Shown here: in pieces, positions 35,517 to 44,454 of the stretch
How the letters are laid out: each line of letters starts with the position of its first letter
How positions within the stretch are numbered: position 1 is the stretch's first letter
NCBI RefSeq assembly: GCF_018399035.1
Contig: NZ_CP073760.1
Coordinates: forward strand, 5,642,501 to 5,706,500
DNA: 64,000 nt
Origin: Thiocapsa sp.
Lineage (GTDB): Bacteria; Pseudomonadota; Gammaproteobacteria; Chromatiales; Chromatiaceae
Direction of reading: 5' to 3'
Program-made: the position numbers and the translations under genes
The notes under the pieces: model-generated
Told to the model about the DNA's origin: nothing
Database searches by the model: none
What the model saw: only the letters and a program-made list of their open reading frames with translations

Positions 35517-36842
35517 ATGTCGATGACGCAAACCCCCAAGATCGGATTCATCAGCCTCGGCTGTCCCAAGGCGACGGTGGATTCGGAGCGGATCCTCACG
35601 CAACTGCGTGCGGAGGGCTACGGCATCCCGCCGAGCTACGAGGATGCCGATCTGGTCATCGTCAACACCTGTGGCTTTATCGACGATGCGGTCGAGGAGT
35701 CGCTGGATGCGATCGGCGAGGCGCTGCACGCCAACGGTCGCGTCATCGTGACGGGTTGCCTGGGTGCGCGCGCCGAGATCGTTCGCAAGGCCCATCCCGA
35801 GGTCCTTGCGGTGACGGGTCCGCATGCACTCGACGAGGTGATGGCGGCGGTGCATGCGCAGCTGCCGGCGCCGCATGATCCCTTCGTCAGTCTCGTGCCG
35901 CCGCAGGGCGTGAAGCTCACGCCGCGGCACTTTGCTTATCTCAAGATCTCGGAGGGCTGCAACCATCGGTGCAGCTTCTGCATCATCCCGAGCCTGCGCG
36001 GCGATCTGGCGAGCCGCCCGATCGGCGAGGTGCTTGCGGAGGCGGAGCGGCTGGTGGAGTCGGGGGTGCGCGAGCTCTTGATCATCTCGCAGGACACCAG
36101 CGCCTACGGGTTGGATCTGCGCTATCGGCCGGATTTCTGGAAGGGTCGGCCGCTCAAGACCGACACGGTCAACCTGGCACGTGCACTCGGCGAGCTGCCG
36201 GCTTGGGTCCGGCTGCACTATGTCTATCCCTATCCGCATGTGGACGCGCTGATCCCGCTGATGGCGGAAGGGCTGATCCTGCCCTATCTCGACATGCCGC
36301 TGCAGCACGGCAGCGAGCCGATCCTGCGGGCGATGCGCCGTCCGGCAGCGACCGAGAAGGTGCTCGATCGGCTCGCGCGCTGGCGCGAGCAGTGCCCGGA
36401 GCTGGTGATACGCAGCACCTTCATCGTCGGTTTTCCGGGCGAAACCGAGGCGGAGCTCGAGGAGCTGCTCGACTTCCTGCGTGCCGCTCGGCTCGACCGC
36501 GTCGGCTGTTTTCCCTATTCGCCGGTCGAGGGTGCGAGTGCGAACGCGTTGCCCGATCCTGTCCCGGAGTCGATCAAGCACGAGCGGGTCGAGCGCTTCA
36601 TGGCCGTGCAGGCCGAGATCAGCCGCGCGAAGCTCGCCGAGCGCATCGGTCAACGGCTGATCGTGCTGGTCGACGAGGTCGGAGAAGACGAGGTGATCGC
36701 CCGCAGCTACGCGGACGCACCCGAGATCGACGGCGAGGTGATCATCGCCGGCGCCTGGGAGCTGGATCCGGGGGATTTCGTCGAGGTCGAGATTACGGAT
36801 GCGGGCGACCACGATCTGTGGGCGCAGCCGATCGCCGATTAA
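35517..36842 (+). CDS. rimO: ribosomal protein S12 methylthiotransferase
   Basis: A 441-residue radical SAM enzyme. The N-terminal domain has the auxiliary-cluster cysteines Cys16, Cys52 and Cys81; the radical SAM motif CNHRCSFC (Cys148, Cys152, Cys155) follows; a TRAM domain closes it. It methylthiolates Asp88 of S12. The TAA stop is formed by the first bases of the palindromic unit at 36840. Confidence 0.96.
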   Translation: MSMTQTPKIGFISLGCPKATVDSERILTQLRAEGYGIPPSYEDADLVIVNTCGFIDDAVEESLDAIGEALHANGRVIVTGCLGARAEIVRKAHPEVLAVTGPHALDEVMAAVHAQLPAPHDPFVSLVPPQGVKLTPRHFAYLKISEGCNHRCSFCIIPSLRGDLASRPIGEVLAEAERLVESGVRELLIISQDTSAYGLDLRYRPDFWKGRPLKTDTVNLARALGELPAWVRLHYVYPYPHVDALIPLMAEGLILPYLDMPLQHGSEPILRAMRRPAATEKVLDRLARWREQCPELVIRSTFIVGFPGETEAELEELLDFLRAARLDRVGCFPYSPVEGASANALPDPVPESIKHERVERFMAVQAEISRAKLAERIGQRLIVLVDEVGEDEVIARSYADAPEIDGEVIIAGAWELDPGDFVEVEITDAGDHDLWAQPIAD

Positions 36843-37033
36843 ATCGCGTCCGTTGGGATATGTGGGCTCGTCATTTGGGGCGGGATTCCCACGTCCATGA
36901 GCAGTCGGCGAAGACGCGATTTAAGTTATTAATAAATATTAAAATCTCCTAAACCGCGTTGCGCCGAGGTTGTTAAGTACGACGAGGCCGAGACAAAGGA
37001 CGAAGCGACTTGGATCGCTCCGAACGCGGTTTA
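36840..37033. repeat. paired 84-bp palindromic units with AT-rich linker
   Basis: Unit one (36840-36923) has compensated ends TAAATCGCG/CGCGATTTA with an 11-base perfect arm. An AT-rich linker of about 26 bases follows, then unit two (36950-37033, TAAACCGCG...CGCGGTTTA). The interiors of the two units are unrelated although both are 84 bases long. Confidence 0.88.
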
Positions 37034-37040
37034 GTCGGCG

Positions 37041-37241
37041 TCAGAATGCGGGGCCGGCCTTCTTGCCCATCTTCTTCAGGATCACGGCCAAGGGGCAGAA
37101 TCCGGTGAAGGCGGACTGCAGCAGGTTCAGGCCGACGAAGGCCGTGAACCACATCCAGTAGGGGCTGACGTAGTGCGCCAGCAGGAGCGAGATCAGGATG
37201 AAGGCGCCGGCGACGGCAAAGACGATGCGCTCGATAGACAT
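37041..37241 (-). CDS. DUF2892 small membrane protein
   Basis: A 66-residue, two-span protein starting MSIERIVFAVAGAFILIS, with the DUF2892 signature FVGLNLLQSAFTGFCPLAVILKKMG. These domains occur alone or fused to rhodanese domains (YgaP). GAGAG precedes the ATG at 37241. Its role is unknown; a sulfur link would be inference. Confidence 0.9.
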   Translation of the reverse strand: MSIERIVFAVAGAFILISLLLAHYVSPYWMWFTAFVGLNLLQSAFTGFCPLAVILKKMGKKAGPAF

Positions 37242-37372
37242 GAATCTCTCCAAAGGTTCGGATAACGGGTCGGGGTCGGGCTGATGTCCTACGGGATATT
37301 AAAGAACGCTTATACTCAGTTCAAGGTCGATTGACGTAAGGTTTTTGCCGAACGGATGAGGGTAGCTGCCCC

Positions 37373-38959
37373 GTGGACGTCGATGCCTTTCCGCGCTTGA
37401 TCGAAGCACTGATGCGACCGGATGCCTATCCGCATCCCGCCGACCCGGTCGAGCACATCGAGACACACATCTCGCACGTGTTCCTTGCGGGCGCGTTCGC
37501 CTACAAGCTCAAGAAGCCGATCGACCTGGGTTTTCTCGATTTCTCCACGCTGGAACGCCGTCGCCGCTGTTGCGAGGAGGAGCTGCGGCTGAATCGGCGC
37601 CTGGCGCCTGATCTCTATCTGGGCGTGGTTGCCGTCACCGGCACGGCGATTGCTCCACGTATCGGCGGACCCGGTCCGGTGCAGGAGTATGCCGTGCAGA
37701 TGCGTCGTTTCCCGCAAGAGGCCCTGCTCGATCGTCAGGAGCTGTCCGGCGAGCTGATCGACCGCTTGGCGGAGGATGTCGCGGAGTTTCACGCCCGGCT
37801 CCCCGTCGCCGATACCGAGAGCCGTTTCGGCACGCCCGAGGCCGTGCTTGCACCCATGATCGAGAATCTGGTGCAGATTCGCGCTTGTGCATTGGAGCCG
37901 TATCCGCGCGACTGTCTCGAGCGTCTCGAAACCTGGACACGCGGTCGTTGGCATGCCCTGATCCCGATGATCGAGCGTCGGCGCCGCAACGGCTATGTCC
38001 GCGAGTGTCACGGCGACATGCATCGGGGCAACATCGCCTTGGTCGACGGCGAGATCCGCATCTTCGACGCGATCGAGTTCAATCCCCTCCTGCGCTGGAT
38101 CGACACGGCAAGCGAGATCGCTTTCCTGATCATGGACCTGGAGGAATCCGGCGCGGCGCCGTTGGCGCGGCGCTTTCTGAACCGCTATCTGGAGCGCAAC
38201 GGGGACTACGAGCTCTTGTCTCTGCTGGACTTCTACAAGGTCTATCGCGCGCTTGTTCGGGCGAAGGTCATGGCGATCCGTCTCGGGCAGGCCGATCTGG
38301 ATCCGGCACAAGAGGCCCGCGACCGCTTGACCTGCATCCGTTACCTGGAGCTTGCCGAGTCCTACATCCGTCCCCGTTCGCCCCGTCTCTTGATTGCGTG
38401 CGGGCTGTCCGGATCCGGAAAGAGCGATATGGCGCGCCGGCTTCGCGAATCACTCCCCTTGATCCACCTGCGCTCGGACATCGAGCGCAAGCGGCTCTTC
38501 GGTATCTCCGAGATCGCTTCCACCCGCGCCTCGCTCGACGCCGGTATCTATTTCCCGACCGCGACCGCGTGGACCTACGCACGGCTGTTGCGTCTTGGCG
38601 ATGCGATCCTCGGCTACGGCTACGACGTGTTGGTCGATGCGACCTTCATCTGCGCGGCGCGGCGCGCGCTGTTTTGCGACTTGGCCCGGCGGCGCCGCAT
38701 CCCGTTCGCGATTCTGTCGCTCGATGCCCCCGTGGATGTCCTGCGTGACCGTATCAACCGTCGGTTCGCCGCAAACCAGGATGCGTCGGACGCCGACGTG
38801 CGGGTTCTTGAGCGTCAACGGCTGGCCTTGGAACCCTTGACGTCCGACGAGCGTGCCTACGCGGTCGTCATCGACACCAGCCAAACCCCTCCGTTGGCCG
38901 ATGTGCTCGCACGGATCGAGTCGGCCTTTGTCTCGATGCGTGCCCCTACCGAGCAATAA
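37373..38959 (+). CDS. two-domain protein: APH-like kinase plus P-loop kinase
   Basis: A 528-residue fusion. The N-terminal half is an aminoglycoside-phosphotransferase-type fold with the catalytic loop CHGDMHRGNIAL (about 212-223) and FDAIEFNPLLRWID. The C-terminal half is a P-loop kinase of the zeta-toxin/AAA_33 type with GLSGSGKSDMA (about 344-354). Such fusions are often seen in proteobacteria, but the substrate is unknown. The GTG start at 37373 is weakly supported. The end overlaps the convergent EamA gene by 14 bases. Confidence 0.88.
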   Translation: MDVDAFPRLIEALMRPDAYPHPADPVEHIETHISHVFLAGAFAYKLKKPIDLGFLDFSTLERRRRCCEEELRLNRRLAPDLYLGVVAVTGTAIAPRIGGPGPVQEYAVQMRRFPQEALLDRQELSGELIDRLAEDVAEFHARLPVADTESRFGTPEAVLAPMIENLVQIRACALEPYPRDCLERLETWTRGRWHALIPMIERRRRNGYVRECHGDMHRGNIALVDGEIRIFDAIEFNPLLRWIDTASEIAFLIMDLEESGAAPLARRFLNRYLERNGDYELLSLLDFYKVYRALVRAKVMAIRLGQADLDPAQEARDRLTCIRYLELAESYIRPRSPRLLIACGLSGSGKSDMARRLRESLPLIHLRSDIERKRLFGISEIASTRASLDAGIYFPTATAWTYARLLRLGDAILGYGYDVLVDATFICAARRALFCDLARRRRIPFAILSLDAPVDVLRDRINRRFAANQDASDADVRVLERQRLALEPLTSDERAYAVVIDTSQTPPLADVLARIESAFVSMRAPTEQ

Positions 38960-39821
38960 GCGCCACACCGGCGAGCATCAGCAGACCGCCCGGCAACCGT
39001 GTCGAGAGCCCGGTCTCGCGGAAGAGCAGCACGCCGTAGAGGATGCCGAAGAGCAAACTGGTGCGTTTGACGGCGATCATGTAGGCCACCTCGACCTGTT
39101 GGAGGGCCAGGAAGTGGGTGTAGACCATCAGCCCCATCAGGACGCCGACCAGGAGCACAGGTCCGGGTCGGCGCGCCAGTTTGAGCAGAAGCCCGGGCCG
39201 GGGCAGGACGATCAGCAGAACGACGGCCGCGCCCAGCAGTGCGAAGTAGAAGGCCCCGAAGAACTCCGGGTCCATGTGCCGCATGGCCCCTTTGCCCAGG
39301 GTGGCGGTGACGGCATAGATGGCGGCCACCGCCAGCATCATCCGGGAGCCGGGCTCCTCGACGATGGCTGTAAAGGGACGCGTCCAGCTTCGCCAGTTGT
39401 CTCGTTTGGCATGCCGGCTGTTGAGCAGCCAGGCCCCGGCCACCACCAGCCCGACCCCCGCCGCACCGAGCGGACTGACCTCCTCGCCGAGCAGCACCCA
39501 AGCCACCCCGATGACGAACACCGGGGTAAAGGCCAGGTAGGGCAGGGTGAGCGAGAGCGGATGGTCGCGGATCGCGGCCATGTAGATCAGCATGGCGGCG
39601 ATTTCCAGCGGGATGAGGGCCGCGATCCAGAACCAAAAGGCCGGCGGAAGTGACGATAGCGGCGGCATGCCGACCAGCAACGGCGCCATGAGGAGGCCCA
39701 CGACGCCGAAGCGCACGACGACCAGCTCGCGGGCCGAGAAGCCTTGCAGCCACGCCTTGGTTGCGGCGTCCGCACTCGCCAGTGAGAAGGCGCAGAGCAG
39801 GGAGAGGCTGACCCAATCCAT
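38946..39821 (-). CDS. EamA/DMT-family transporter
   Basis: A 291-residue membrane protein with two EamA repeats of about five spans each, including PLSLTLPYLAFTPVFVIGVAWVLLGE and, in the second repeat, VKRTSLLFGILYGVLLFRE. These carry small metabolites outward or inward; the substrate is unassigned. It is convergent with the kinase fusion gene. Confidence 0.9.
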   Translation of the reverse strand: MDWVSLSLLCAFSLASADAATKAWLQGFSARELVVVRFGVVGLLMAPLLVGMPPLSSLPPAFWFWIAALIPLEIAAMLIYMAAIRDHPLSLTLPYLAFTPVFVIGVAWVLLGEEVSPLGAAGVGLVVAGAWLLNSRHAKRDNWRSWTRPFTAIVEEPGSRMMLAVAAIYAVTATLGKGAMRHMDPEFFGAFYFALLGAAVVLLIVLPRPGLLLKLARRPGPVLLVGVLMGLMVYTHFLALQQVEVAYMIAVKRTSLLFGILYGVLLFRETGLSTRLPGGLLMLAGVALIAR

Positions 39822-39845
39822 GGTGCCTCGCGCGAATCCCGCCGG

Positions 39846-40862
39846 CTAAGGCCGCGGCTCGGGCGGCAGCTTGGCGGTCAGGACCTCGACGCCCGCGCCC
39901 GCACGATGCGCCTGCTCGCTCAGATGGCGTCGCCAGGCGCGCGCGCCGGGTTGGCCTTGGAAGAGACCGAGGATGTGCCGGCTCATGGCGCTCAGCGGCG
40001 TGCCCGTCGACAGCTCGCGCTCCACGTAAGGCAGGAAGGCGTCGAGGACCGCGTTGCGCGTCGGCGCACGACGGTCATCCCCGAAGATCACCCGGTCCGC
40101 CTCGGCGAGGATCCAGGGGTTGTGATAGGCCTCGCGACCGATCATGACCCCGTCGAGTGTCTTCAGAAACCCGAGAGTCTCCTCAAGGGTCTTGATGCCC
40201 CCGTTGATCGCGATGGTCTGATTCGGCAGATCGCGCTTGAGTTGCTTCACGACGTCGTAGCGCAACGGCGGGATGTCGCGGTTCTCCTTCGGACTCAGCC
40301 CGGCGAGCCACGCCTTGCGCGCATGCACGACGAGCGCGTCGCAGCCGGCCTCGGTCACGGCGCCGGCAAAGTCCAGAAGCTCGCCGTAGCTGTCGCGATC
40401 GTCGATCCCGATGCGGGTCTTGACGGTCACCGGCACCGCGACGGCATCCTTCATCGCCGCCACGCAGTCCGCGACCAGTCCCGGCTCGGCCATCAAACAG
40501 GCGCCGAACCGGCCGTTCTGCACCCGGTCCGACGGACAACCGACGTTGATGTTGATCTCGTCGTAGCCCCGCTCGGCGCCCATCCGTGCGCAGTGCGCCA
40601 TGTCCTGCGGGTCCGATCCGCCGAGCTGGAGTGCGATCGGGTGCTCAGCGGGATCGAAACCGAGGAAGCGCTCGCTATCGCCCCTTCGAGAGCCATGGAT
40701 CAGCGCACCCGTCGTGACCATCTCGGTATAGAGCAGGGTGTGCCGGCTGAGAAGACGCAGGAAATAGCGACAGTGGCGATCGGTCCAGTCGAGCATGGGC
40801 GCGACGGATAGGCGGCGGTCCAGCACAGGTGCGGGGAGGGGAGACAAAGACGTGCCTTGCAA
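39846..40862 (-). CDS. dusA: tRNA-dihydrouridine(20/20a) synthase
   Basis: A 338-residue FMN-dependent Dus enzyme with the opening LSVAPMLDWTDRHCRYFLRLLS, the catalytic Cys in NVGCPSDRVQNGRFGACLM, and the NGGIK and IGREAYHNPWI phosphate-binding segments. This is the DusA subfamily. The start at 40862 is the usual MQ-to-RRLSVAPM arrangement, although the first 15 residues are not conserved. Confidence 0.95.
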   Translation of the reverse strand: MQGTSLSPLPAPVLDRRLSVAPMLDWTDRHCRYFLRLLSRHTLLYTEMVTTGALIHGSRRGDSERFLGFDPAEHPIALQLGGSDPQDMAHCARMGAERGYDEININVGCPSDRVQNGRFGACLMAEPGLVADCVAAMKDAVAVPVTVKTRIGIDDRDSYGELLDFAGAVTEAGCDALVVHARKAWLAGLSPKENRDIPPLRYDVVKQLKRDLPNQTIAINGGIKTLEETLGFLKTLDGVMIGREAYHNPWILAEADRVIFGDDRRAPTRNAVLDAFLPYVERELSTGTPLSAMSRHILGLFQGQPGARAWRRHLSEQAHRAGAGVEVLTAKLPPEPRP

Positions 40863-40914
40863 CGGGTGGTTAAACGAACAGATGTCAGGAAAGATTCAAA
40901 AACAGCAGAGAACC

Positions 40915-41030
40915 GTAGGATGGGTAGAGCGCAGCGAAACCCATCCTCCAAACCGCCGCGTTGCCGGATTGCGGTCTGACGTCCTTGGCGCAGGCTGGAT
41001 GGGTTTCGCTGACGCTCTACCCATCCCACC
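40915..41030. repeat. two inverted GTAGGATGGG repeats forming a composite palindrome
   Basis: One direct copy (40915-40949) and one inverted copy (40996-41030) surround CAAACCGCCGCGTTGCCGGATTGCGGTCTG..., a spacer also found beside the copies at 14.0 and 14.7 kb. It fills the gap between dusA and the reductase gene. Confidence 0.85.
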
Positions 41031-41055
41031 ATCGGTCGATCCGCAGCCTTGGCGA

Positions 41056-42432
41056 TCAGGAGCCCTGTCCCGGGCGTCTGACCGGCTCCTTGAGGGTGAC
41101 CAGCTCCTCGGCGCTGCTCGGGTGGATCGCGACGGTGTCGTCCAGATCGGCCTTGGTCGCGCCCATCTTCACCGCCACGCCGAAACCCTGCATCATCTCG
41201 TCGACGCCGTCGCCGATCGCGTGGATGCCCACGACCCGTTCCTCTGGGCCAACGCACACCAGCTTCATGGCGGTCTTGGGGCCGTGCGCATTCAGTGCAT
41301 AGCGCATCGGGGTGAAGCTGGTCTCGTAGACCGTCAGGGTGTCGCCGTAGCGCTCACGCGCCTCGGGCTCGGTCAAGCCCACCTTGCCGATCGGCGGATG
41401 GGCGAAGACCACGGTCGGAACGTTGTCGTAGTCGAGCTTCAGATCCGGCTTGCCGCCGAACAGGCGCTCGGCCAGGCGGCGCCCGGCGGCGATCGCGACC
41501 GGGGTCAATGGCTCGCGCCCGATCACGTCGCCGATGGCATAGATGCCCGGCACGTCGGTGTTCTGATACGCATCGACCGGGATGATGCCGTTCGGCTGCA
41601 TCGTGACGCCCGCGGCCTCCAGGTTCAGCTCGCGGGTGTTCGGCGTGCGTCCGACGGCCCAGAGGAGGGTGTCGAAGCCGCCCAGACGCTCGCCGTCGCG
41701 TGCGACCAGTGCGAGGCCATCGGCATTCTTCTCGAGCGCCGCGACCTCGAATTCGAGCCGCATCTCGATGCCGTCGGCCGCCATGTTCTCCGCGAGCGTC
41801 TCGCTGATCATGGGGTCGAAGAGAAACAGCACCCGGTCCTCGAGCGCCACGACGGTGACCTCGGTGCCGAGTGCGCGCAAGACTCCTGCGAGCTCCACGC
41901 CGATGTAACCACCCCCGATGATGGCGACGCGCTTGGGCTGCGTCTCCAGCACGAAGAAACCGTCGGAGGTGATGCCCAGCTCCGCACCCGGCATCCGCGG
42001 CACGATCGGCCGTCCGCCGGTCGCGATCACGATGTGGTCGGCGCTGTAACGATCCTCGCCGACCGCGATGGTCTTGGTATCGACGAAGCGCGCCTGACCT
42101 TGAATGCGAGTGATGCCTTGCCGCTCGACATAGCCGTCCCAGTAGCCGTTGATATCGGCGACGTAGCGGTTACGTCCCGCGACGAGCGTCGGCCAGTCGA
42201 TTCCCTCGAACTGCACCTTCACGCCGTAACCGGGTGCGTCGGCAACAGCCGCCGCCAGGTTGGCGCCGTACCACATGACCTTCTTGGGAACACAGCCGGC
42301 GTTCACGCAGGTGCCGCCGAGCTTCCCTGCCTCGACCACGGCGACACGGCGTCCGAGCTGCGCGGCTTTCTCGGCCACGGCCAAGCCGCCGCTCCCGCCT
42401 CCGATGGCGATCAGGTCGAAATGCTGACTCAT
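41056..42432 (-). CDS. glutathione (amide) reductase
   Basis: A 458-residue FAD disulfide reductase with redox pair GGTCVNAGCVPKK (Cys42/Cys47) and the His-Pro active-site end TVAIHPSSAEE. After the second Rossmann motif GGGYIGVE (173-180) the sequence is VVALEDRVL, with an acidic Glu198 where the E. coli NADPH enzyme has Arg. That points to NADH use, as in the Chromatium glutathione amide reductase. The next gene upstream encodes a peroxiredoxin-glutaredoxin fusion, the partner known from Chromatium. Substrate form is inferred. Confidence 0.9.
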   Translation of the reverse strand: MSQHFDLIAIGGGSGGLAVAEKAAQLGRRVAVVEAGKLGGTCVNAGCVPKKVMWYGANLAAAVADAPGYGVKVQFEGIDWPTLVAGRNRYVADINGYWDGYVERQGITRIQGQARFVDTKTIAVGEDRYSADHIVIATGGRPIVPRMPGAELGITSDGFFVLETQPKRVAIIGGGYIGVELAGVLRALGTEVTVVALEDRVLFLFDPMISETLAENMAADGIEMRLEFEVAALEKNADGLALVARDGERLGGFDTLLWAVGRTPNTRELNLEAAGVTMQPNGIIPVDAYQNTDVPGIYAIGDVIGREPLTPVAIAAGRRLAERLFGGKPDLKLDYDNVPTVVFAHPPIGKVGLTEPEARERYGDTLTVYETSFTPMRYALNAHGPKTAMKLVCVGPEERVVGIHAIGDGVDEMMQGFGVAVKMGATKADLDDTVAIHPSSAEELVTLKEPVRRPGQGS

Positions 42433-42522
42433 GTTCTTGACTCCCGGTCCTGTCTTCGAATCCCTCTCGGATCGGGCGATCCGGCCGTAACCGGATCGCC
42501 CGTCGATCTTGCCGAGCCGGTT

Positions 42523-43266
42523 CTATGCGGCGTGGTGGTCTTTCAACCACACCTCGACAGCGTCGGATCCGCCGATCAGCTTGCCGTTGACGAAGACCTG
42601 AGGCACGGATGCTGCATTCGCGACGGCGCGCAGGGTCTGCTCGGTGTAGTCGCGGTTCAGCAAAAGTTCCTCATAAGCGATCCCGGCGTTGTGCAGAGCC
42701 TCTTTCGCCTTCGCACAGAAGGGGCAGCCGTCGCGGGTCATGACGGTCACGTCGAGCGGCTTCGCGGCTTCCGGCGCCAGATAGGCGAGCATGGTGTCGG
42801 CATCGGAGACACCGTAGGGGTCGCCTTCGACTTCCGGCTCGATGAACATTTGTTCCACGACGCCGTCGCGTACCAGCATGGAGTAGCGCCAGGACCGCTT
42901 GCCGAAGCCAAGACCGTCCTTGTCGACCAACAGACCCATGCCGTCGGTGAACTCGCCGTTGCCGTCCGGGATGAAGGTGACGTTGTCGGCGTGCTGCGAC
43001 TTCTTCCATTCGTTCATGACGAAGGTGTCGTTGACAGACATGCACACGACCTCGTCGACCCCATGTTTCTTGAAGGTCGGAACCAACTGGTTGTAGCGCG
43101 GCACATGCGAGGAGGAGCAGGTCGGCGTGAAGGCGCCCGGCAGGGAGAAGACGACGACGGTCTTGCCCTTGAAGATGTCGTCGGTCGTCACGTCGACCCA
43201 TTCGTGACCCTGACGGGTGTGAAAGGTGACCTGCGGGACACGGCTTCCGGTGCGATTCTCGAACAT
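42523..43266 (-). CDS. hybrid peroxiredoxin-glutaredoxin
   Basis: A 247-residue fusion. The N-terminal Prx5-type peroxiredoxin has the peroxidatic Cys50 in GAFTPTCSSSHVP; the C-terminal glutaredoxin has CPFC (Cys181/Cys184) and a VPQVFVNGKLIGG end. It reduces peroxides with glutathione or glutathione amide and needs the adjacent reductase for recycling. The ATG at 43266 follows TTGGAG; the TTG at 43281 is that ribosome site, not the start. It precedes the reductase by 90 bases. Confidence 0.95.
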   Translation of the reverse strand: MFENRTGSRVPQVTFHTRQGHEWVDVTTDDIFKGKTVVVFSLPGAFTPTCSSSHVPRYNQLVPTFKKHGVDEVVCMSVNDTFVMNEWKKSQHADNVTFIPDGNGEFTDGMGLLVDKDGLGFGKRSWRYSMLVRDGVVEQMFIEPEVEGDPYGVSDADTMLAYLAPEAAKPLDVTVMTRDGCPFCAKAKEALHNAGIAYEELLLNRDYTEQTLRAVANAASVPQVFVNGKLIGGSDAVEVWLKDHHAA

Positions 43267-43378
43267 GGGGTCATTCTCCAAGTTGAAGTGAAGGGTTGAG
43301 GGTGACTAATCTGCGTCGATGGGGTGCAGAATAGCGGGGCCTCGGTGATAAGGAAAGTGGATTGTTTTTATCATGGCG

Positions 43379-43393
43379 ATCGTTATTAACGAT
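43379..43393. promoter_or_regulatory. dyad operator candidate upstream of the peroxidase gene
   Basis: ATCGTT-ATT-AACGAT, a 15-base perfect dyad in an AT-rich patch about 115 bases before the peroxiredoxin start, with further GATAA/TTATC halves nearby. It could bind a peroxide regulator such as OxyR but does not match the spaced ATAG-N7-CTAT pattern well. Confidence 0.35.
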
Positions 43394-43911
43394 TCTGGTT
43401 CCATCCACGCGCGTCTTTAGGACTTGGGGCGGGGCGCTGGATCGCTTGGTAACGGACCGAACGACCGCTACCTCTCGATGAGGTCAAGGGGTCTCGATTC
43501 AAGCGACACGCGAGTCGATGTCCGGGCGCAGCATCGATAACCTCGAGCGGCGTTTCGAAGCACGCGAGGTTCCCGAGCGGCCCGGTATCGACATTGAGCC
43601 CCGATATCGGACTCAAGCACGATGTCGAATGGCGTATCATCGACCGAACCCTCGCGCATTCGCTCCTCGCCCCGGCGCCGAGGCGCGAATTGTCGCGCAT
43701 AGCTTCTTGCACAGTCCACGAGAGAGGCATACCGCGATGCATGGTTTCAGTGCAGGGCCCGCGACCAGGATCGACCACGCAGGTGTCACCGTGTCCCTTT
43801 TGGCCCAGCTCGCTCCGCTGCGATCGCCAGCCCGTCCCGATGCCGCGATCTTTGCCGGCAAGGCTCGCAAGCAGGGTGCCGCGGTAGCCGGCGGCCGGTC
43901 GGCGCAAACCG
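43394..43911. other. intergenic stretch, no gene recognised
   Basis: About 520 bases with frames on both strands but no ribosome sites or recognisable domain. It contains the upstream region of the Hpt gene. Confidence 0.4.
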
Positions 43912-44346
43912 ATGAGTGAGCACATGAAACCGCACGTAGAACCCGATGTGGCGAGGTCGCTCGGGACGCCCGCCGACACGTCGCTGCTCGATCTCGCGGT
44001 GCTTTCCCGGCTCGACGATGATTTGGGGCGCGAGTCGGTCCTGGAGCTCATGGACCTGTTCCGAACCGAGTCGGAGCGGCGCCGACATCGGATCGAAGCC
44101 GCGGTCACGGCCCGCGACGCGTCCGCGGCCTGCCACGAGGCACACGCACTCAAGGGCAGCGCCTTGACCTTCGGTGCCTGCCTTCTCGGGGCGTTGGCGT
44201 TCAAAATGGAGCAGGCCGGACGCTGCGGCGATCTGGATGGTTTGACCTCCGACCTACCCGATCTCGCGCGTCTGACGGTGGAGACGCAAGCGGCCTTGTC
44301 GAGGGTGTTCTCGGAGAGCGGCGATCACGGCGATCCGGGATTATAA
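43912..44346 (+). CDS. Hpt-domain phosphotransfer protein
   Basis: A 144-residue protein with the histidine phosphotransfer signature CHEAHALKGSALTFGA, whose second His is the phosphorylated residue, and a four-helix bundle pattern. It lacks kinase or receiver domains, so it should relay phosphate between separate partners. No receiver or kinase gene is adjacent. An ATG at 43924 is an alternative start. It is convergent with brxL. Confidence 0.87.
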   Translation: MSEHMKPHVEPDVARSLGTPADTSLLDLAVLSRLDDDLGRESVLELMDLFRTESERRRHRIEAAVTARDASAACHEAHALKGSALTFGACLLGALAFKMEQAGRCGDLDGLTSDLPDLARLTVETQAALSRVFSESGDHGDPGL

Positions 44347-44454
44347 CGTACCCGACAGGCTCGACAGGGTCGGCTTGCGCCCTGGTTTTCCACTGACGAA
44401 CGCCCTCACGGAGATTAGAGTCGGTCCTCCCGCAATCCCGACAATCCCGGCATC

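Noticed and set aside
40700..41257. Minus-strand frame with GWVERQRNPSS-like text
   Set aside because: This text is the translation of the GTAGGATGGG repeat and appears wherever the repeat lies in a frame; not a gene.
43282..44454. Second copy of the tRNA-Ala 3' end at the left border of the BREX island
   Set aside because: Looked for the terminal tRNA bases in both orientations and found no convincing match.
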